A stretch of DNA of 64,000 nt from an uncultured Woeseiaceae bacterium (GTDB lineage: Bacteria; Pseudomonadota; Gammaproteobacteria; Steroidobacterales; Woeseiaceae): assembly GCA_947259285.1 (NCBI GenBank), contig CAMYMR010000001.1, positions 41,310-105,309 on the forward strand, in the 5' to 3' direction. Under the pieces are notes generated by a model. It did no database searches and had not been told where the DNA came from. It worked only from the letters and a program-made list of their open reading frames with translations. The position numbers and the translations under genes are program-made. How positions within the stretch are numbered: the first letter of the stretch is position 1; each line of letters opens with the position of its first letter. Below are positions 16,108 through 27,000 of the stretch, piece after piece.

Positions 16108-17460
16108 ATGGATAGCGCAATCATTAGTATCCTGGCTTTCATTGCCGCGATCAGCATTCTGGTCGCCGTGCACGAATATGGCCATTATATTGTTGGTCGC
16201 TGGACCGGAATGAAGGTGCTTCGGTTTTCCATCGGCTTTGGCTCGCCAATCTGGTCTCGTACGTCAGGCAAGGATCAGACCGAATACTGCATCTCGGCCA
16301 TTCCACTCGGCGGATACGTGCGCTTCCTGGATAGCCGTGATGGCCCGGTCGACCCGGAAGACGAAGGTCGCGCATTCAATCATCGACCGATTCCGGCGCG
16401 CATCGCTGTGCTGCTGGCCGGACCTGGTTTCAATTTTGTTTTTGCGGTGATCGCCTACTGGCTATTACTGGCCGGCGGGGTCATGGCACTGAAGCCGGCT
16501 ATAGGAGATGTAACGCCGGGATCCTATGCAGATGAGGCCGGCCTCAATTTCGGCGACAAGATCGTTGCCGTCGGCGATATCGAGGCAACGGAATGGGAAA
16601 CGACGCTTGTTGAGATCCTTAACAACCTCGTCGCCGATGGCCGCGTGCCGATGACGCTGGAGAATGAGCAGGGACGGCAACGTTCGGTCGTCCTCGACGT
16701 TGGCGATGATCGCACGCGTTTAACCGAGCCCGGACTGCTTTTCGACGGCCTGGGTTTCGAGGTCTGGCAGCCGCCGGCCGAGATCGGCACACTGTCGCCG
16801 GGCGGCGCGGCAGAAACAGCGGGGCTCAGGGTGGGTGACCGCATACATGCCGTAAACGGGGAGCGCATCCGGACGTTCAACGACCTGATCGCCGTGTTGG
16901 CGCCGCTCGCCAGGCAGCGGGTGACGTTGGAATACGTCCGTGGCGGCCAGCTGGCCAGTATGGATCTTACGCTCGACGAGCATGAGGTCGACGGAGAGAA
17001 GCGCGGCCTGTTGGGCATCAGCCTGCCTCAAACGTCGTCCGATTATTACTATCGTCAGACTTTCACCCCGATGCAGTCGCTTCTGGCCGCCGTCAACAAG
17101 ACCTGGGACACGAGCGTCTTTACGGTAAGCATGCTCGGCCGCATGATTACCGGTGACGTTTCGATCAAGAACATCAGTGGACCCATCAATATCGGCCAGA
17201 TTGCCGGCGAGTCCGCACAGCGGGGTGTGAAGTATTTCCTGGGTTTTCTGGCCGTCGTCAGTATCAGCCTTGGCATCCTCAATTTATTGCCGATACCCGT
17301 TCTCGATGGTGGCCAGATCGTCTATCAGGTCGTGGAGATGATAAAGGGCAGCCCGATGACCGAACGCGCACAAATGCTCGGGCAACAGGTCGGTATTTTC
17401 GCGTTAATCTTGCTAATGAGCTACGCGTTTTACAATGACATATCGAGAATCCTGAGTTAG
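16108..17460 (+). CDS. rseP: Site-2 intramembrane zinc metalloprotease RseP
   Basis: Inner-membrane protease that makes the second cut in the anti-sigma factor RseA and so releases sigma-E during envelope stress. At 450 residues it equals E. coli RseP. The first membrane segment holds the zinc motif HEYGH (residues 22-26). Two periplasmic PDZ domains follow; the second is recognisable from GTLSPGGAAETAGLRVGDRIHAVNG. The third metal ligand region NLLPIPVLDGG is near the C-terminus. RseP's substrate gene rseA is also in this window (51532). Confidence 0.97.
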   Translation: MDSAIISILAFIAAISILVAVHEYGHYIVGRWTGMKVLRFSIGFGSPIWSRTSGKDQTEYCISAIPLGGYVRFLDSRDGPVDPEDEGRAFNHRPIPARIAVLLAGPGFNFVFAVIAYWLLLAGGVMALKPAIGDVTPGSYADEAGLNFGDKIVAVGDIEATEWETTLVEILNNLVADGRVPMTLENEQGRQRSVVLDVGDDRTRLTEPGLLFDGLGFEVWQPPAEIGTLSPGGAAETAGLRVGDRIHAVNGERIRTFNDLIAVLAPLARQRVTLEYVRGGQLASMDLTLDEHEVDGEKRGLLGISLPQTSSDYYYRQTFTPMQSLLAAVNKTWDTSVFTVSMLGRMITGDVSIKNISGPINIGQIAGESAQRGVKYFLGFLAVVSISLGILNLLPIPVLDGGQIVYQVVEMIKGSPMTERAQMLGQQVGIFALILLMSYAFYNDISRILS

Positions 17461-17480
17461 TCGGCACAGGCGGCGATACA

Positions 17481-19859
17481 TTGCAGATAAGACAAACATT
17501 TTTCGCGATCTTGATGATGCTACCGATGGCTACGGTCGTCGCCGCTGATTTCGTCGTCAAAGACATGCGAGTCGAGGGCCTGCAGCGTATATCGGAAGGC
17601 ACCGTGTTCAATTATCTACCCGTGAATATTGGCGACAGAATCGACAATATTCGTATCGGTGAGGCGATTCGTGCGCTGTACCTTCAGGGCTTGTTCGACA
17701 ACATCGAAATGCGTCGCGATGGTGACACGCTCGTTATCGTGGTCGTGGAGCGCCCGTCCATCGAGAGCTTCGAGATCGACGGCAACAAGGACATCAAGAC
17801 AGAAGACCTGATGGAATCCTTGCGCGGCGTCGGGCTGGCGCGAGGTAGAACATTTGATCGCTCAGTGCTCGATAACGTCGAGATGTTTCTTCGCGAGCAG
17901 TACTACGACCGTGGCAAGTATGGTGTCGCTATAGAGACCAACATTCAGGAGCGTCCAAACAATACGGTGCGTGTGAAAGTCGATGTGAAGGAAGGCGATC
18001 GCGCCAAAATTCGACAGGTCAACATTGTCGGCAACGAGACTTTTGACGACGATGAAATTCGTGAGGACTTCACGCTGGATACTGCCAACTGGCTTTCCTG
18101 GATTCGCCAGGATGACCGCTATGCCAAGGAGGCGCTGGAAGGGGACCTTGAAATACTTCGCTCTTTCTACATGGATCGTGGCTACGCCGACTTCAAAATC
18201 GAATCCACGCAGGTAGCGATATCACCGAACAAGAAGGACATCTTCGTAACAATCGGAATTCGCGAGGGAGATCTGTATACGATTTCCGACGTCAAGCTTG
18301 TTGGTGAAATGGTCATTCCCGAAGCGTTCTTGCGTGGCTTGATTCTTACGGCGCCGGGGGCTATCTACAACCAGCGCGCGCTGACCCAGACAACCGAGTT
18401 GATGGCGTTCCGCCTGGGTGAGGAAGGCTACGCCAACGCGGAAATCGAGCCTGTCCCCGAGCTTGATCGAGAAAAGAAAGAAGCGTCGGTGACCTTTTAC
18501 GTCAACCCGCAGAACCGGGTATACGTCCGTCGCATCAGCTTTAACGGTGTTGACCAGGTGGACGACGAGGTGTTGCGGCGTGAAATGCGGCAGATGGAGG
18601 GTTCGTACCTTTCCAATTCGCTGGTTGATCGTTCGAAGGTTCGTCTGCAACGCCTGCCCTACATCGAGTCCGTCGAAGTAGATAACTCGCCGGTACCGGG
18701 AAGCCCCGACCTGGTCGATGTGGATTTTGACCTCGAGTACAGAATGCCGGGCCAGTTTTCAGGTGGCGTCGGCTATTCCGAGTCACAGAAACTGTTGCTG
18801 AACGGTAGCATCGTGCACACGAACTTTCTCGGCAGCGGCAACCGCGTAGCGCTTGAACTCAATTCCGGCCGCTTTCAGAAGCTGTACAGCCTGTCTCACT
18901 CTGATCCTTACCGTTCCATGGACGGCATACGTCGCACGGTAAGTATCAACTACCGGGATATCACGCAGTTTACGTCGGCCGCGTCAGATTTTTCGACGAC
19001 CAGCGCCGGGGCGACCATCGATTACGGCTATCCGATTACGGAATACCAGTCGGTATCGATCGGTGCGACATTTCAGCATTCGGAACTTCTGTCGTCGACG
19101 GGTAGTACTCAGCAGGCGCAGGACTGGGTACTCAACAATGGCAATCCCTTCATCGAAGATTTGGGTAGCGGGGTGGTCTTCTTTGGTTCGGAATTCGATA
19201 CCGTTGAGCTGATCGCGGGCTGGACCTACGACAGCCGTAACCGCTCGCTGTTTGCGAACCGCGGTACCCGACAGCAGCTGTTCCTCTCGATGGCGGTGCC
19301 CGGCAGTGACGTCGAGTACTACCAGGCGCGTTACAGTTTCACCAAATATTTCCCAATCACCCCAAAATGGGTACTCAGATTCAACTCTGAACTGGGCATT
19401 GGCGAGGGCATCGGCGACACCACGGCGCTGCCCCCTTACAAACAGTTTTACGGCGGCGGGCCGCAGTCGGTCAGAGGCTTCAAGGAGTCGTATCTCGGGC
19501 CGCGCGACAGCTTCGGCCGTCCTTACGGCGGTAACGTGTTGGTTGCGAGTCAGCTAGAGCTTATACTGCCGCTTCCGGACAAATGGGCCAGCCAGGCGCG
19601 CGCCAGCTTATTTTACGACGTCGGTAACGTGTTCAACACGGGCGAAGTGGCGTTTACGGACAAGCTTGGCAGCCCGATTTTGTACGAACCCGATTTGGAT
19701 GACTTACGCACATCGATTGGAATAGGCGTGCAGTGGCTCGCGCCATTGGGACTGTTCCGGTTCAGTTATGCATACCCGTTAGATGCTTTTGACGGGAATG
19801 ACAGGTATTACGGAGACGAGCTGGAGCGATTCCAGTTCTCCATTGGACAAGCGTTTTAA
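17481..19859 (+). CDS. bamA: Outer membrane protein assembly factor BamA
   Basis: Omp85-family core of the BAM complex, which inserts beta-barrel proteins into the outer membrane. The 792-residue product starts at a TTG and has a signal peptide ending VVAA. Residues about 22-420 are five POTRA domains; the first begins FVVKDMRVEGLQRISEGTVF. The C-terminal half is a 16-strand barrel that includes the conserved loop-6 type GGPQSVRGFKE and ends in FQFSIGQAF, a C-terminal aromatic as in most outer-membrane barrels. It lies between rseP and skp, the conserved order. Confidence 0.97.
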   Translation: MQIRQTFFAILMMLPMATVVAADFVVKDMRVEGLQRISEGTVFNYLPVNIGDRIDNIRIGEAIRALYLQGLFDNIEMRRDGDTLVIVVVERPSIESFEIDGNKDIKTEDLMESLRGVGLARGRTFDRSVLDNVEMFLREQYYDRGKYGVAIETNIQERPNNTVRVKVDVKEGDRAKIRQVNIVGNETFDDDEIREDFTLDTANWLSWIRQDDRYAKEALEGDLEILRSFYMDRGYADFKIESTQVAISPNKKDIFVTIGIREGDLYTISDVKLVGEMVIPEAFLRGLILTAPGAIYNQRALTQTTELMAFRLGEEGYANAEIEPVPELDREKKEASVTFYVNPQNRVYVRRISFNGVDQVDDEVLRREMRQMEGSYLSNSLVDRSKVRLQRLPYIESVEVDNSPVPGSPDLVDVDFDLEYRMPGQFSGGVGYSESQKLLLNGSIVHTNFLGSGNRVALELNSGRFQKLYSLSHSDPYRSMDGIRRTVSINYRDITQFTSAASDFSTTSAGATIDYGYPITEYQSVSIGATFQHSELLSSTGSTQQAQDWVLNNGNPFIEDLGSGVVFFGSEFDTVELIAGWTYDSRNRSLFANRGTRQQLFLSMAVPGSDVEYYQARYSFTKYFPITPKWVLRFNSELGIGEGIGDTTALPPYKQFYGGGPQSVRGFKESYLGPRDSFGRPYGGNVLVASQLELILPLPDKWASQARASLFYDVGNVFNTGEVAFTDKLGSPILYEPDLDDLRTSIGIGVQWLAPLGLFRFSYAYPLDAFDGNDRYYGDELERFQFSIGQAF

Positions 19860-19873
19860 GGAATGGAAGGTTT

Positions 19874-20413
19874 ATGAGTCTTGTGAAGCGACAATTGGTC
19901 AAAGCAGTATTGGGGGTAGCGTTGGTGTGCGCATTTGCGTTGCCGGCGGTAGCGCAAGATATGAAAATTGGTGTCGTCAGTTTGCCGGCGCTGATCGAAC
20001 GGGCACCGCAGACAAAGATTGCCATGGACGCACTTCAGGAAGAGTTTGCGCCGCGCCAGCGAGAGTTCCTTGCGAAGCAAAAGGAATTCGAAGACCTGAC
20101 GGCCAAAGCGCAAAAAGACTTTGCCGTTATGGGTGAGACCGAGCGTCGCAATGCGGAAAAAGACCTTCGCGATTTACAGCGTGAGGTGACCCGATTGCAG
20201 AATGAATTCCGCGAGGACCTTAATCTCCGTCAGAACGAAGAGTACGGCGTTCTTCAGCGGGCGATGCTAAAGGAAGTCCAGGATTACGCGCAGGAGCAGG
20301 GCTATGACCTGATCGTTGGAGATGGCGTCCTGTTTGCAAGCAATGCCGTTAATATTACGGAGGAGGTATTGCGCGCTGTCGAAGCCAATCATCAGGCAAC
20401 AAGCGCTCGTTAG
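19874..20413 (+). CDS. skp: Periplasmic chaperone Skp/OmpH
   Basis: Trimeric periplasmic chaperone that carries unfolded outer-membrane proteins to BAM. The product is 179 residues (161 in E. coli). A signal peptide ends AVAQD (about residue 30), then come the short beta part MKIGVVSLPALIERAPQ and long charged helices (REFLAKQKEFEDLTAKAQKDF and onward) that form the coiled-coil tentacles. It starts 14 bases after bamA and is probably co-transcribed with it. Confidence 0.94.
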   Translation: MSLVKRQLVKAVLGVALVCAFALPAVAQDMKIGVVSLPALIERAPQTKIAMDALQEEFAPRQREFLAKQKEFEDLTAKAQKDFAVMGETERRNAEKDLRDLQREVTRLQNEFREDLNLRQNEEYGVLQRAMLKEVQDYAQEQGYDLIVGDGVLFASNAVNITEEVLRAVEANHQATSAR

Positions 20414-20448
20414 CCCCGGTCTTTGAATAAAGGGAGGCGTGCCGTCGT

Positions 20449-21462
20449 ATGCCGATCAGCCTCGGAGAGCTTGCCACGCAGTTTGGTTGTGAGTTGATCG
20501 GTGACCCCGATGTTGTCGTCAAGGGCGTTGCGTCATTGTCCAGCGCGTCGCCGGACTCACTGAGTTTTCTCTCCAATGCCGCGCTTAAAGAGCAGCTTCT
20601 GACGACCAAGGCTGCCGCCGTAATTCTGCGTGCCGCCGATGCCGACGCATCGCCCGTTGCGTCGATCATTCATGATGACCCCTATGCCTGTTACGCGCGA
20701 ATGGCCGCCGTGCTCTGCCCCCCGGCTGTCGTTGAGCCGGGCATCCATCCGACCGCGGTTGTAGCAGCTTCGGCAACGGTTGCCGACAGCGCGCAGATCG
20801 CCGCGAACGCCGTTGTTGGCGAGCGTTCGGTAATTGGCGAACAAGCATTCGTGGGGCCCGGTACGGTCGTCGGGCCGGATTGCACGGTTGGTGACGAGTG
20901 CCGACTGATCGCCAACGTCACGCTGGCGCGCAGCGTACGCGTTGGGGTACGTAGCATTCTGCATCCCGGAGTTGTCATCGGCGCAGACGGATTTGGCAAT
21001 GCCATGTCGCCGGAAGGCTGGGTCAAAGTGCCCCAGCTGGGCGGTGTGCGCATTGGCGCTGATGTCGAGATTGGCGCCAACTCTACGGTCGATTGTGGCG
21101 CGCTGGACGATACCGTCATCGAGGACGGTGTGCGCATCGATAACCTTTGTATGATTGCACACAATGTGCGTGTCGGCGCGCACACGGCCCTTGCTGGGAT
21201 GGTGGGGATCGCGGGGAGCACCACGATTGGCGAACGTTGCCTGTTTGCCGGAAAAGCGGGAGCCGTCGGCCACATCACCGTGTGCGATGACGTCATCGTT
21301 GCCGCAAGGACCTTCCTGTCCAAGGACGTTTCGGAACCGGGAACCTATGCGGCAAGCTTTCCCGCAACGAATGCGAAGAGCTGGGCACGCCAGCTTGCCC
21401 GCTTCCGGCGATTAGGCGACCTGATCGAGCGGGTCAGGAAACTGGAAAAGGGACGCGACTGA
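20449..21462 (+). CDS. lpxD: UDP-3-O-acylglucosamine N-acyltransferase LpxD
   Basis: Third enzyme of lipid A synthesis; it adds the N-linked hydroxyacyl chain from acyl-ACP. The product is 337 residues (341 in E. coli). An N-terminal uridine-binding domain (LGELATQFGCELIGDPDVVVKGVASL) is followed by a left-handed beta-helix of hexapeptide repeats and a C-terminal helix. The catalytic His region IDNLCMIAHNVRVGAHT is present. It follows skp by 35 bases. fabZ, usually next, is missing; lpxA follows after 28 bases. Confidence 0.97.
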   Translation: MPISLGELATQFGCELIGDPDVVVKGVASLSSASPDSLSFLSNAALKEQLLTTKAAAVILRAADADASPVASIIHDDPYACYARMAAVLCPPAVVEPGIHPTAVVAASATVADSAQIAANAVVGERSVIGEQAFVGPGTVVGPDCTVGDECRLIANVTLARSVRVGVRSILHPGVVIGADGFGNAMSPEGWVKVPQLGGVRIGADVEIGANSTVDCGALDDTVIEDGVRIDNLCMIAHNVRVGAHTALAGMVGIAGSTTIGERCLFAGKAGAVGHITVCDDVIVAARTFLSKDVSEPGTYAASFPATNAKSWARQLARFRRLGDLIERVRKLEKGRD

Positions 21463-21494
21463 TGGCTGCTTGTCCGCGGGTGCAAATGCGATGA
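21462..21494 (+). other. Ten-codon minicistron between lpxD and lpxA
   Basis: An ATG overlaps the lpxD stop (TGATG), reads MAACPRVQMR, and ends in a TGA that overlaps the lpxA ATG (ATGATA). Both junctions have the geometry of translational coupling. lpxA has no clear ribosome-binding site of its own, so ribosomes could pass from lpxD to lpxA through this minicistron. It may equally be coincidence in a short gap. Confidence 0.3.
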
Positions 21495-22261
21495 TACATC
21501 CCACTGCCGTAGTCTCCGATCGAGCCGACATTGCCGACGACGTCGTGGTTGGCCCGTACGTCGTGATTGGTGACGAGGTCGAAATCGGTAGCGGCACGAC
21601 TGTCGATAGCCACGTTGTCATCAATGGTCCGACGTCGATCGGTAAAGACAACCATATCTACCAGTTCGCGTCGGTCGGGGATGACCCGCAGGACAAAAAG
21701 TACGCGAAGGAACCCACCCGTCTGCAAATCGGGGACCGCAATACGATTCGCGAATTTTGCACGATCAGCCGCGGCACGGTGCAGGACAGAGGTGAAACCG
21801 TAATCGGCGATGACAACTGGATCATGGCGTATGTACACATCGCCCACGATTGTGTGGTTGGAAACAAAACGATCATGGCCAATAACACGACATTGGCCGG
21901 CCACGTCCATGTAGGCGACTGGGTGATTTGCGGAGGATTCTCCGGCGCTCATCAGTTTTGCAAGATTGGTGCGCACGCTTTTCTCGGCATGTACGCGGGC
22001 ATAAACCGCGACGTTCCGGCCTACACGATCGTATCCGGTCAGCCAGCCGTGCCGCGTGGAATTAACAGCGAAGGTCTAAAGCGCCGCGGTTTTTCGCCGC
22101 AGCAGATTCGAAATATCAAGAACGCCTATCGCCTTACATTCAGAAAGGGCAAGAAGTTGTCCGACGCGATTGACGAGATCGCCGAACTCAGCCAGGGCCA
22201 ACCCGAGTTAGAGCTGTTCTTGGAGTCGCTTCGCACGTCCGAGCGGGGCCTGGTCCGTTAG
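21491..22261 (+). CDS. lpxA: UDP-N-acetylglucosamine acyltransferase LpxA
   Basis: First enzyme of lipid A synthesis; it transfers a hydroxyacyl chain to the 3-OH of UDP-GlcNAc. From the ATG at 21491 it is 256 residues (262 in E. coli). The ORF track's upstream TTG start adds a stretch unlike the family, which begins MIHPTAVV. The beta-helix hexapeptide repeats run to about residue 190, with the catalytic His segment MAYVHIAHDCVVGNKT near residue 115. A helical C-terminal part carries PRGINSEGLKRRGFS. lpxB follows after 58 bases. Confidence 0.97.
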   Translation: MIHPTAVVSDRADIADDVVVGPYVVIGDEVEIGSGTTVDSHVVINGPTSIGKDNHIYQFASVGDDPQDKKYAKEPTRLQIGDRNTIREFCTISRGTVQDRGETVIGDDNWIMAYVHIAHDCVVGNKTIMANNTTLAGHVHVGDWVICGGFSGAHQFCKIGAHAFLGMYAGINRDVPAYTIVSGQPAVPRGINSEGLKRRGFSPQQIRNIKNAYRLTFRKGKKLSDAIDEIAELSQGQPELELFLESLRTSERGLVR

Positions 22262-22319
22262 GGCCTGCGAATGCTATGGACGGTGCCGCTATAGCATTAA
22301 CAAGCCCCTGGGTTTCTCG

Positions 22320-23456
22320 ATGAAGTTTGGCCTGGTTGCGGGTGAGGCGTCCGGCGACCTTCTTGGCGCAGGGCTGATTCGGGCGCTGCGCGAGCGCGAC
22401 CCGAACGCAACGTTCGAGGGCGTTGCCGGGCCCGCGATGCTGGCCGCCGGCTGCGAGCAGTGGGAGCCGGCGGAGTCGCTTGCTGTCATGGGCCTCGTCG
22501 AACCACTGGCGCATGTCCCGCGCCTGTTGCGACTGCGGAAAGAACTCTTCAGGCGCTGGAGGGCGTCGCCGCCGGATGCATTCGTTGGTATCGATGCGCC
22601 CGACTTTAACCTGGGTCTCGAAAAGATGTTGCGCAAGCAGGGCATCAGGACTGCGCATTACGTCAGTCCCTCCGTCTGGGCCTGGCGTCAAGGACGTATC
22701 AAGACAATCAAGCGAGCGGTGGACAGGATGCTGTGTATCTTGCCGTTCGAGAAGACGCTCTACGATACGCACGGCGTTGATGCCGTGTTTGTGGGCCATC
22801 CCAAAGCCGACAGTACGCCAGCATTCGCGAACGCTTCAGAGGCACGACAGTCGCTCGGAATCGGCGCGGGAGACGTCGTCGCGGTCCTGCCCGGCAGTCG
22901 CGCCGGCGAGGTCGCCAGGCTTGGTGCGACGCTCGCGACAACGGCCAGCCTACTGGCGGAGTTGCGGCCCGGCATCCGTTTCCTGACGCCGGTCGCCTCG
23001 CCATCTTTGCGGCCGGTATTCGAGCAACAGCTTCAGGATGCCGGGATCGACGATAAGTTCCTGCTGCTCGATGGCGCATCCGAGGCCGTCATGATGGCAG
23101 CGGACGTCGTGTTGCTCGCGTCGGGCACGGCGGCGCTCGAGGCCGCGCTGCTTGGAAAGCCGATGGTTGCGACCTACCGACTGGCAGCGATGACTTATGC
23201 AATTGTCGCAGGGCTGCGGCTGGTCAAGCTGAGCCACTACACGCTGCCCAACCTGCTGACCGCGACGCCTCTGGTACCGGAGTTCTTTCAGCGCAATGCG
23301 AGGCCCGCGATGATAGCGGAGGCGGTCGCGTCGTTGCTCGATGATTCAGCGCGCAGGCGTATGATCGGCGACGAATTTGCTAAACTTCGAACCGAGCTGG
23401 CGCTTGACGCAGACCAGCGCGCGGCCGATGCGGTATTCGAGCTTGCGCAACCGTAA
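22320..23456 (+). CDS. lpxB: Lipid-A-disaccharide synthase LpxB
   Basis: GT19 glycosyltransferase that joins UDP-diacylglucosamine and lipid X on the inner face of the inner membrane. The 378-residue product starts [13 protein letters not shown], the family's N-terminal signature. It also has [17 protein letters not shown] and [13 protein letters not shown], which line the nucleotide site. It completes the lpxD-lpxA-lpxB set and is followed after 7 bases by rnhB, a conserved pairing. Confidence 0.96.
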   Translation: MKFGLVAGEASGDLLGAGLIRALRERDPNATFEGVAGPAMLAAGCEQWEPAESLAVMGLVEPLAHVPRLLRLRKELFRRWRASPPDAFVGIDAPDFNLGLEKMLRKQGIRTAHYVSPSVWAWRQGRIKTIKRAVDRMLCILPFEKTLYDTHGVDAVFVGHPKADSTPAFANASEARQSLGIGAGDVVAVLPGSRAGEVARLGATLATTASLLAELRPGIRFLTPVASPSLRPVFEQQLQDAGIDDKFLLLDGASEAVMMAADVVLLASGTAALEAALLGKPMVATYRLAAMTYAIVAGLRLVKLSHYTLPNLLTATPLVPEFFQRNARPAMIAEAVASLLDDSARRRMIGDEFAKLRTELALDADQRAADAVFELAQP

Positions 23457-23463
23457 GGTACCG

Positions 23464-24066
23464 ATGCAGCAGGCGAAATTGTCTAAATTCCGGGAACTCG
23501 TTGCCGGTGTCGACGAAGCGGGTCGCGGTCCGTTAGCCGGTCCCGTTGCGGCGGCCGCGGTCATTTTGCATCCTGATCGGCCCGTTGCTGGCCTGGCGGA
23601 TTCGAAAAAGCTGTCGGAAGCGCGACGTGAGCTGCTCGCAAAGGAGATTCGGGAGCGCGCTTTGGCCTGGTCAGTCGCGTGGGCAGATCCGGCGGAAATC
23701 GATGCGTTGAATATTCTTGCAGCAACCCTGCTCGCGATGCGGCGTGCGATCCTCGGCTTATGGATCCTGCCGGGCGCGGTGATGGTCGATGGTAATCGGC
23801 TGCCGGACCTCCGTTTCGGGCTGCGACAGCTGCAGGGTGAGGCGATAGTAGGCGGAGATAGTCGCGTAGCGGAGATCAGCGCCGCATCAATTATTGCCAA
23901 GACAAGCCGCGACCGGATGATGATGGAACTTGACAGTCTTTACCCTTGCTATGAATTTGCGCGCCACAAAGGCTATGGAACGGAGGTTCACCGGGCTCGC
24001 CTGCGTGAGTTTGGTCCGTGTCGGGAGCACCGCCTGACCTTTGCCCCGGTCAAGACGGCGATATGA
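23464..24066 (+). CDS. rnhB: Ribonuclease HII
   Basis: Cuts RNA in RNA/DNA hybrids, in particular single ribonucleotides left in DNA. I place the start at the ATG at 23464, 7 bases after lpxB, giving 200 residues; the ORF track's start lies inside lpxB. The catalytic DE pair is in [16 protein letters not shown], the third Asp in VMVDGN, and the [13 protein letters not shown] helix is typical. The stop overlaps the dnaE start (ATGA). Confidence 0.96.
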   Translation: MQQAKLSKFRELVAGVDEAGRGPLAGPVAAAAVILHPDRPVAGLADSKKLSEARRELLAKEIRERALAWSVAWADPAEIDALNILAATLLAMRRAILGLWILPGAVMVDGNRLPDLRFGLRQLQGEAIVGGDSRVAEISAASIIAKTSRDRMMMELDSLYPCYEFARHKGYGTEVHRARLREFGPCREHRLTFAPVKTAI

Positions 24067-27000
24067 AGTCGCCGAAGTTTGCTCACCTGCACCTGCACAC
24101 CGAGTATTCGATGGTGGACAGCACGGTGCGTATTCCCGCGCTGATGGAGCGGTGCGCCTCTCTGAGAATGCCGGCGATCGCGCTGACAGACCAGAATAAT
24201 CTGTTTGGTTTCGTGAAGTTTTACCGCAAGGCGATCGCTGCCGGCGTGAAACCGATAATCGGACTCGATGTTCGTATTCGGAACGACGACGAGCCTGACC
24301 GGCCGTACACCTTAGTGCTGCTTTGCCAGGACAATTCCGGCTATCGCAGGCTGTCGGAACTCGTGACCCGGAGCTATCTTGAAGGGCAGTTCCGTGGTCA
24401 TCCGATGGCGCGACGCGAGTGGCTGAACGAAGAAAGCTGCCAGGGCTTGATTGCCTTGTCGGGAGGCCTGCAAGGCGATATCGGTCACGCCCTGCATGCC
24501 GGTCATCGGCAGAAAGCCGCCGACCTGCTGGAAAGCTGGCGAGCCGTATTTCCGGATCGATTCTATCTCGAGCTGATCCGGACGGGCCGTGCCGCCGAGG
24601 AAGACTGCGTGCGGATGAGTCTCGAGCTCGCGAGCGAGAAAGGCGTTCCCGTCGTCGCGACCAACGATGTCAGGTTCCTGAGTCCGGAGGATTTCAATGC
24701 GCACGAGGCGCGTGTTTGCATCCACGAAGGTCGTGGGCTGGGCGACGCCGATCGTCCACATCTGTATAGCGAGCAACAGTACTTGCGTTCGCCGGAGGAA
24801 ATGGCGGAGCTGTTTAGAGACGTGCCGGCAGCGCTGGAAAACACCGTAGAAATTGCACGTCGCTGCAATCTCGATCTGCAGCTGGGTACAAGCGTCCTTC
24901 CGGCGTTTCCGGTCCCCGACGGACAAACCGAGTCGGCGTTTCTCGAGGTCGAGGCAAGGCGCGGTCTGGAAGCCGCACTCGCTCGCAAGTTCGAACATGA
25001 CGGGGTTCCGAAGGAGAAACGGGACGTGCAAAGCGCCCCGTATTTCGAGCGACTCGATACGGAGCTGGGCGTCATCCAGTCGATGGGTTTCCCCGGATAT
25101 TTTCTCATTGTCGCCGATTTCATGCGCTGGGCGCGTGAGAACAAGGTGCCGGTTGGCCCGGGACGAGGGTCTGGCGCCGGCTCGCTTGTAGCATGGGTAC
25201 TCGGGATAACTGCCCTGGACCCGCTGGAACACGATCTTCTTTTCGAACGTTTCCTGAATCCCGAACGTGTCTCGATGCCCGATTTTGACATCGACTTTTG
25301 CATGGACGGTCGTGACGACGTAATTGACTACGTCGCGCAGCGCTATGGGCGTGAACGTGTTTCACAGATCATCACGTTTGGCACGATGGCGGCGAAAGCG
25401 GTGATCAGGGACACGGGTCGCGTTCTGGGGCAGCCCTATGGCTTCGTCGACCGTATCGCCAAGCAGGTGCCTTTCGAGATCGGGATTACGCTCGAGAAAG
25501 CACTCGAACAGTCTGAGGAGCTGGCCTCGATGTACCGTGATGACGAGGAAGTTGCGGCGATAATCGATCTCGCCAGACCGCTCGAAGGCCTGGTGCGCAA
25601 CGCGGGCAAACATGCGGGTGGTGTCGTTATTTCGCCGGGCCCCTTGACCGATTTTGCGCCGCTCTATTGCGAAGAAGGCGGCAGCAATGTCGTAACGCAG
25701 CTCGACAAGGACGACGTCGAAGCGGTCGGTCTCGTGAAATTCGACTTCCTGGGATTGAAAACGCTGACGATCATCGAACGGGCCGTGCGCATGATCAACC
25801 AGACGTACCCCGAACGTAATCTCGACATCACCAGCATCCCGACGAACGATGCCGCCACATTCGAGCTCTTGCGCAGCACGCAGACGGCGGCCGTGTTCCA
25901 GCTTGAGTCAAATGGAATGCGCGACTTGATAAAGCGCTTACGGCCGGATCAGTTCGGAGATCTGGTGGCGTTGGTGGCACTGTTTCGCCCTGGGCCACTG
26001 CAGTCCGGAATGGTCGACGACTTCATGACGCGCAAGCACGCGTCGAACAAGGCGGATATCGACTATCTGCATCCGGATCTGAAGCCGGTGCTCGAAGAAA
26101 CCTACGGCGTGATCCTGTACCAGGAGCAGGTCATGCAAATCGCGCAGGTGCTTGCAGGGTATACGTTGGGTGGTGCGGACCTCTTGCGTCGGGCAATGGG
26201 AAAGAAGAAGCCGGAGGAAATGGCCAAGCAGCGGGAAATCTTCGTCAAGGGCGCGACGCAGCGCGGCGTCACCGGCGCCACCGCGACGCGCATATTCGAT
26301 CTGATGGAGAAGTTTGCCGGCTACGGCTTTAACAAATCGCATTCAGCTGCGTATGCCGTGCTTTCCTACCAGACGGCCTATTTGAAGGCGCATTACCCGG
26401 CGGCATTTATGGCTGCTGTGATGAGTGCCGACCTGCAGAACACCGATCGGCTGGTTACGCTGAAGGACGACTGTCGTCAGCTGGGACTTAAGCTGGGACC
26501 GCCCGATGTCAACGAGTCGTCATTTCAATTCAGCGTCTCGGACGACCATACGATTTCATACGGTCTTGGCGCGATCAAAGGTGTCGGCCACGCGGCCGTT
26601 GATTCGCTGATCAACGAGCGTGAGGCAAACGGTCCCTTTGCCAGCCTCGCAGAATTTTGCCGGCGCGTGGATCATGAGAAGATCAATCGCCGAGCGCTCG
26701 AAGCCATGGTCAAATCGGGTGCGATGGACGGCTTCGGCCAATCCCGTCGCAGCCTCATGCACCAGGTTCCGGAGGCCCTGCGGAGCGCGGATCAACAGGC
26801 GAGGGCGGCGGCGGCTGGCCAGAATGATATGTTTGGGCTGGACGCTCCAGCCGCCGAGATCGAATCGGCGGCGCCCGTGGATCTCGCCGAGTGGCAGGAA
26901 CATATCCTGCTGAGCAACGAAAAGGAGGCCCTTGGACTTTATCTGACTGGGCACCCTTTCGATGCCGTGCGCAACGATGCAGGTTTCTTCGCCGACGGCC

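Noticed and set aside
15756-16115. 119-residue plus-strand ORF across the cdsA-rseP gap
   Set aside because: It overlaps the conserved C-terminus of CdsA in another frame and has no similarity to Dxr or another known protein.
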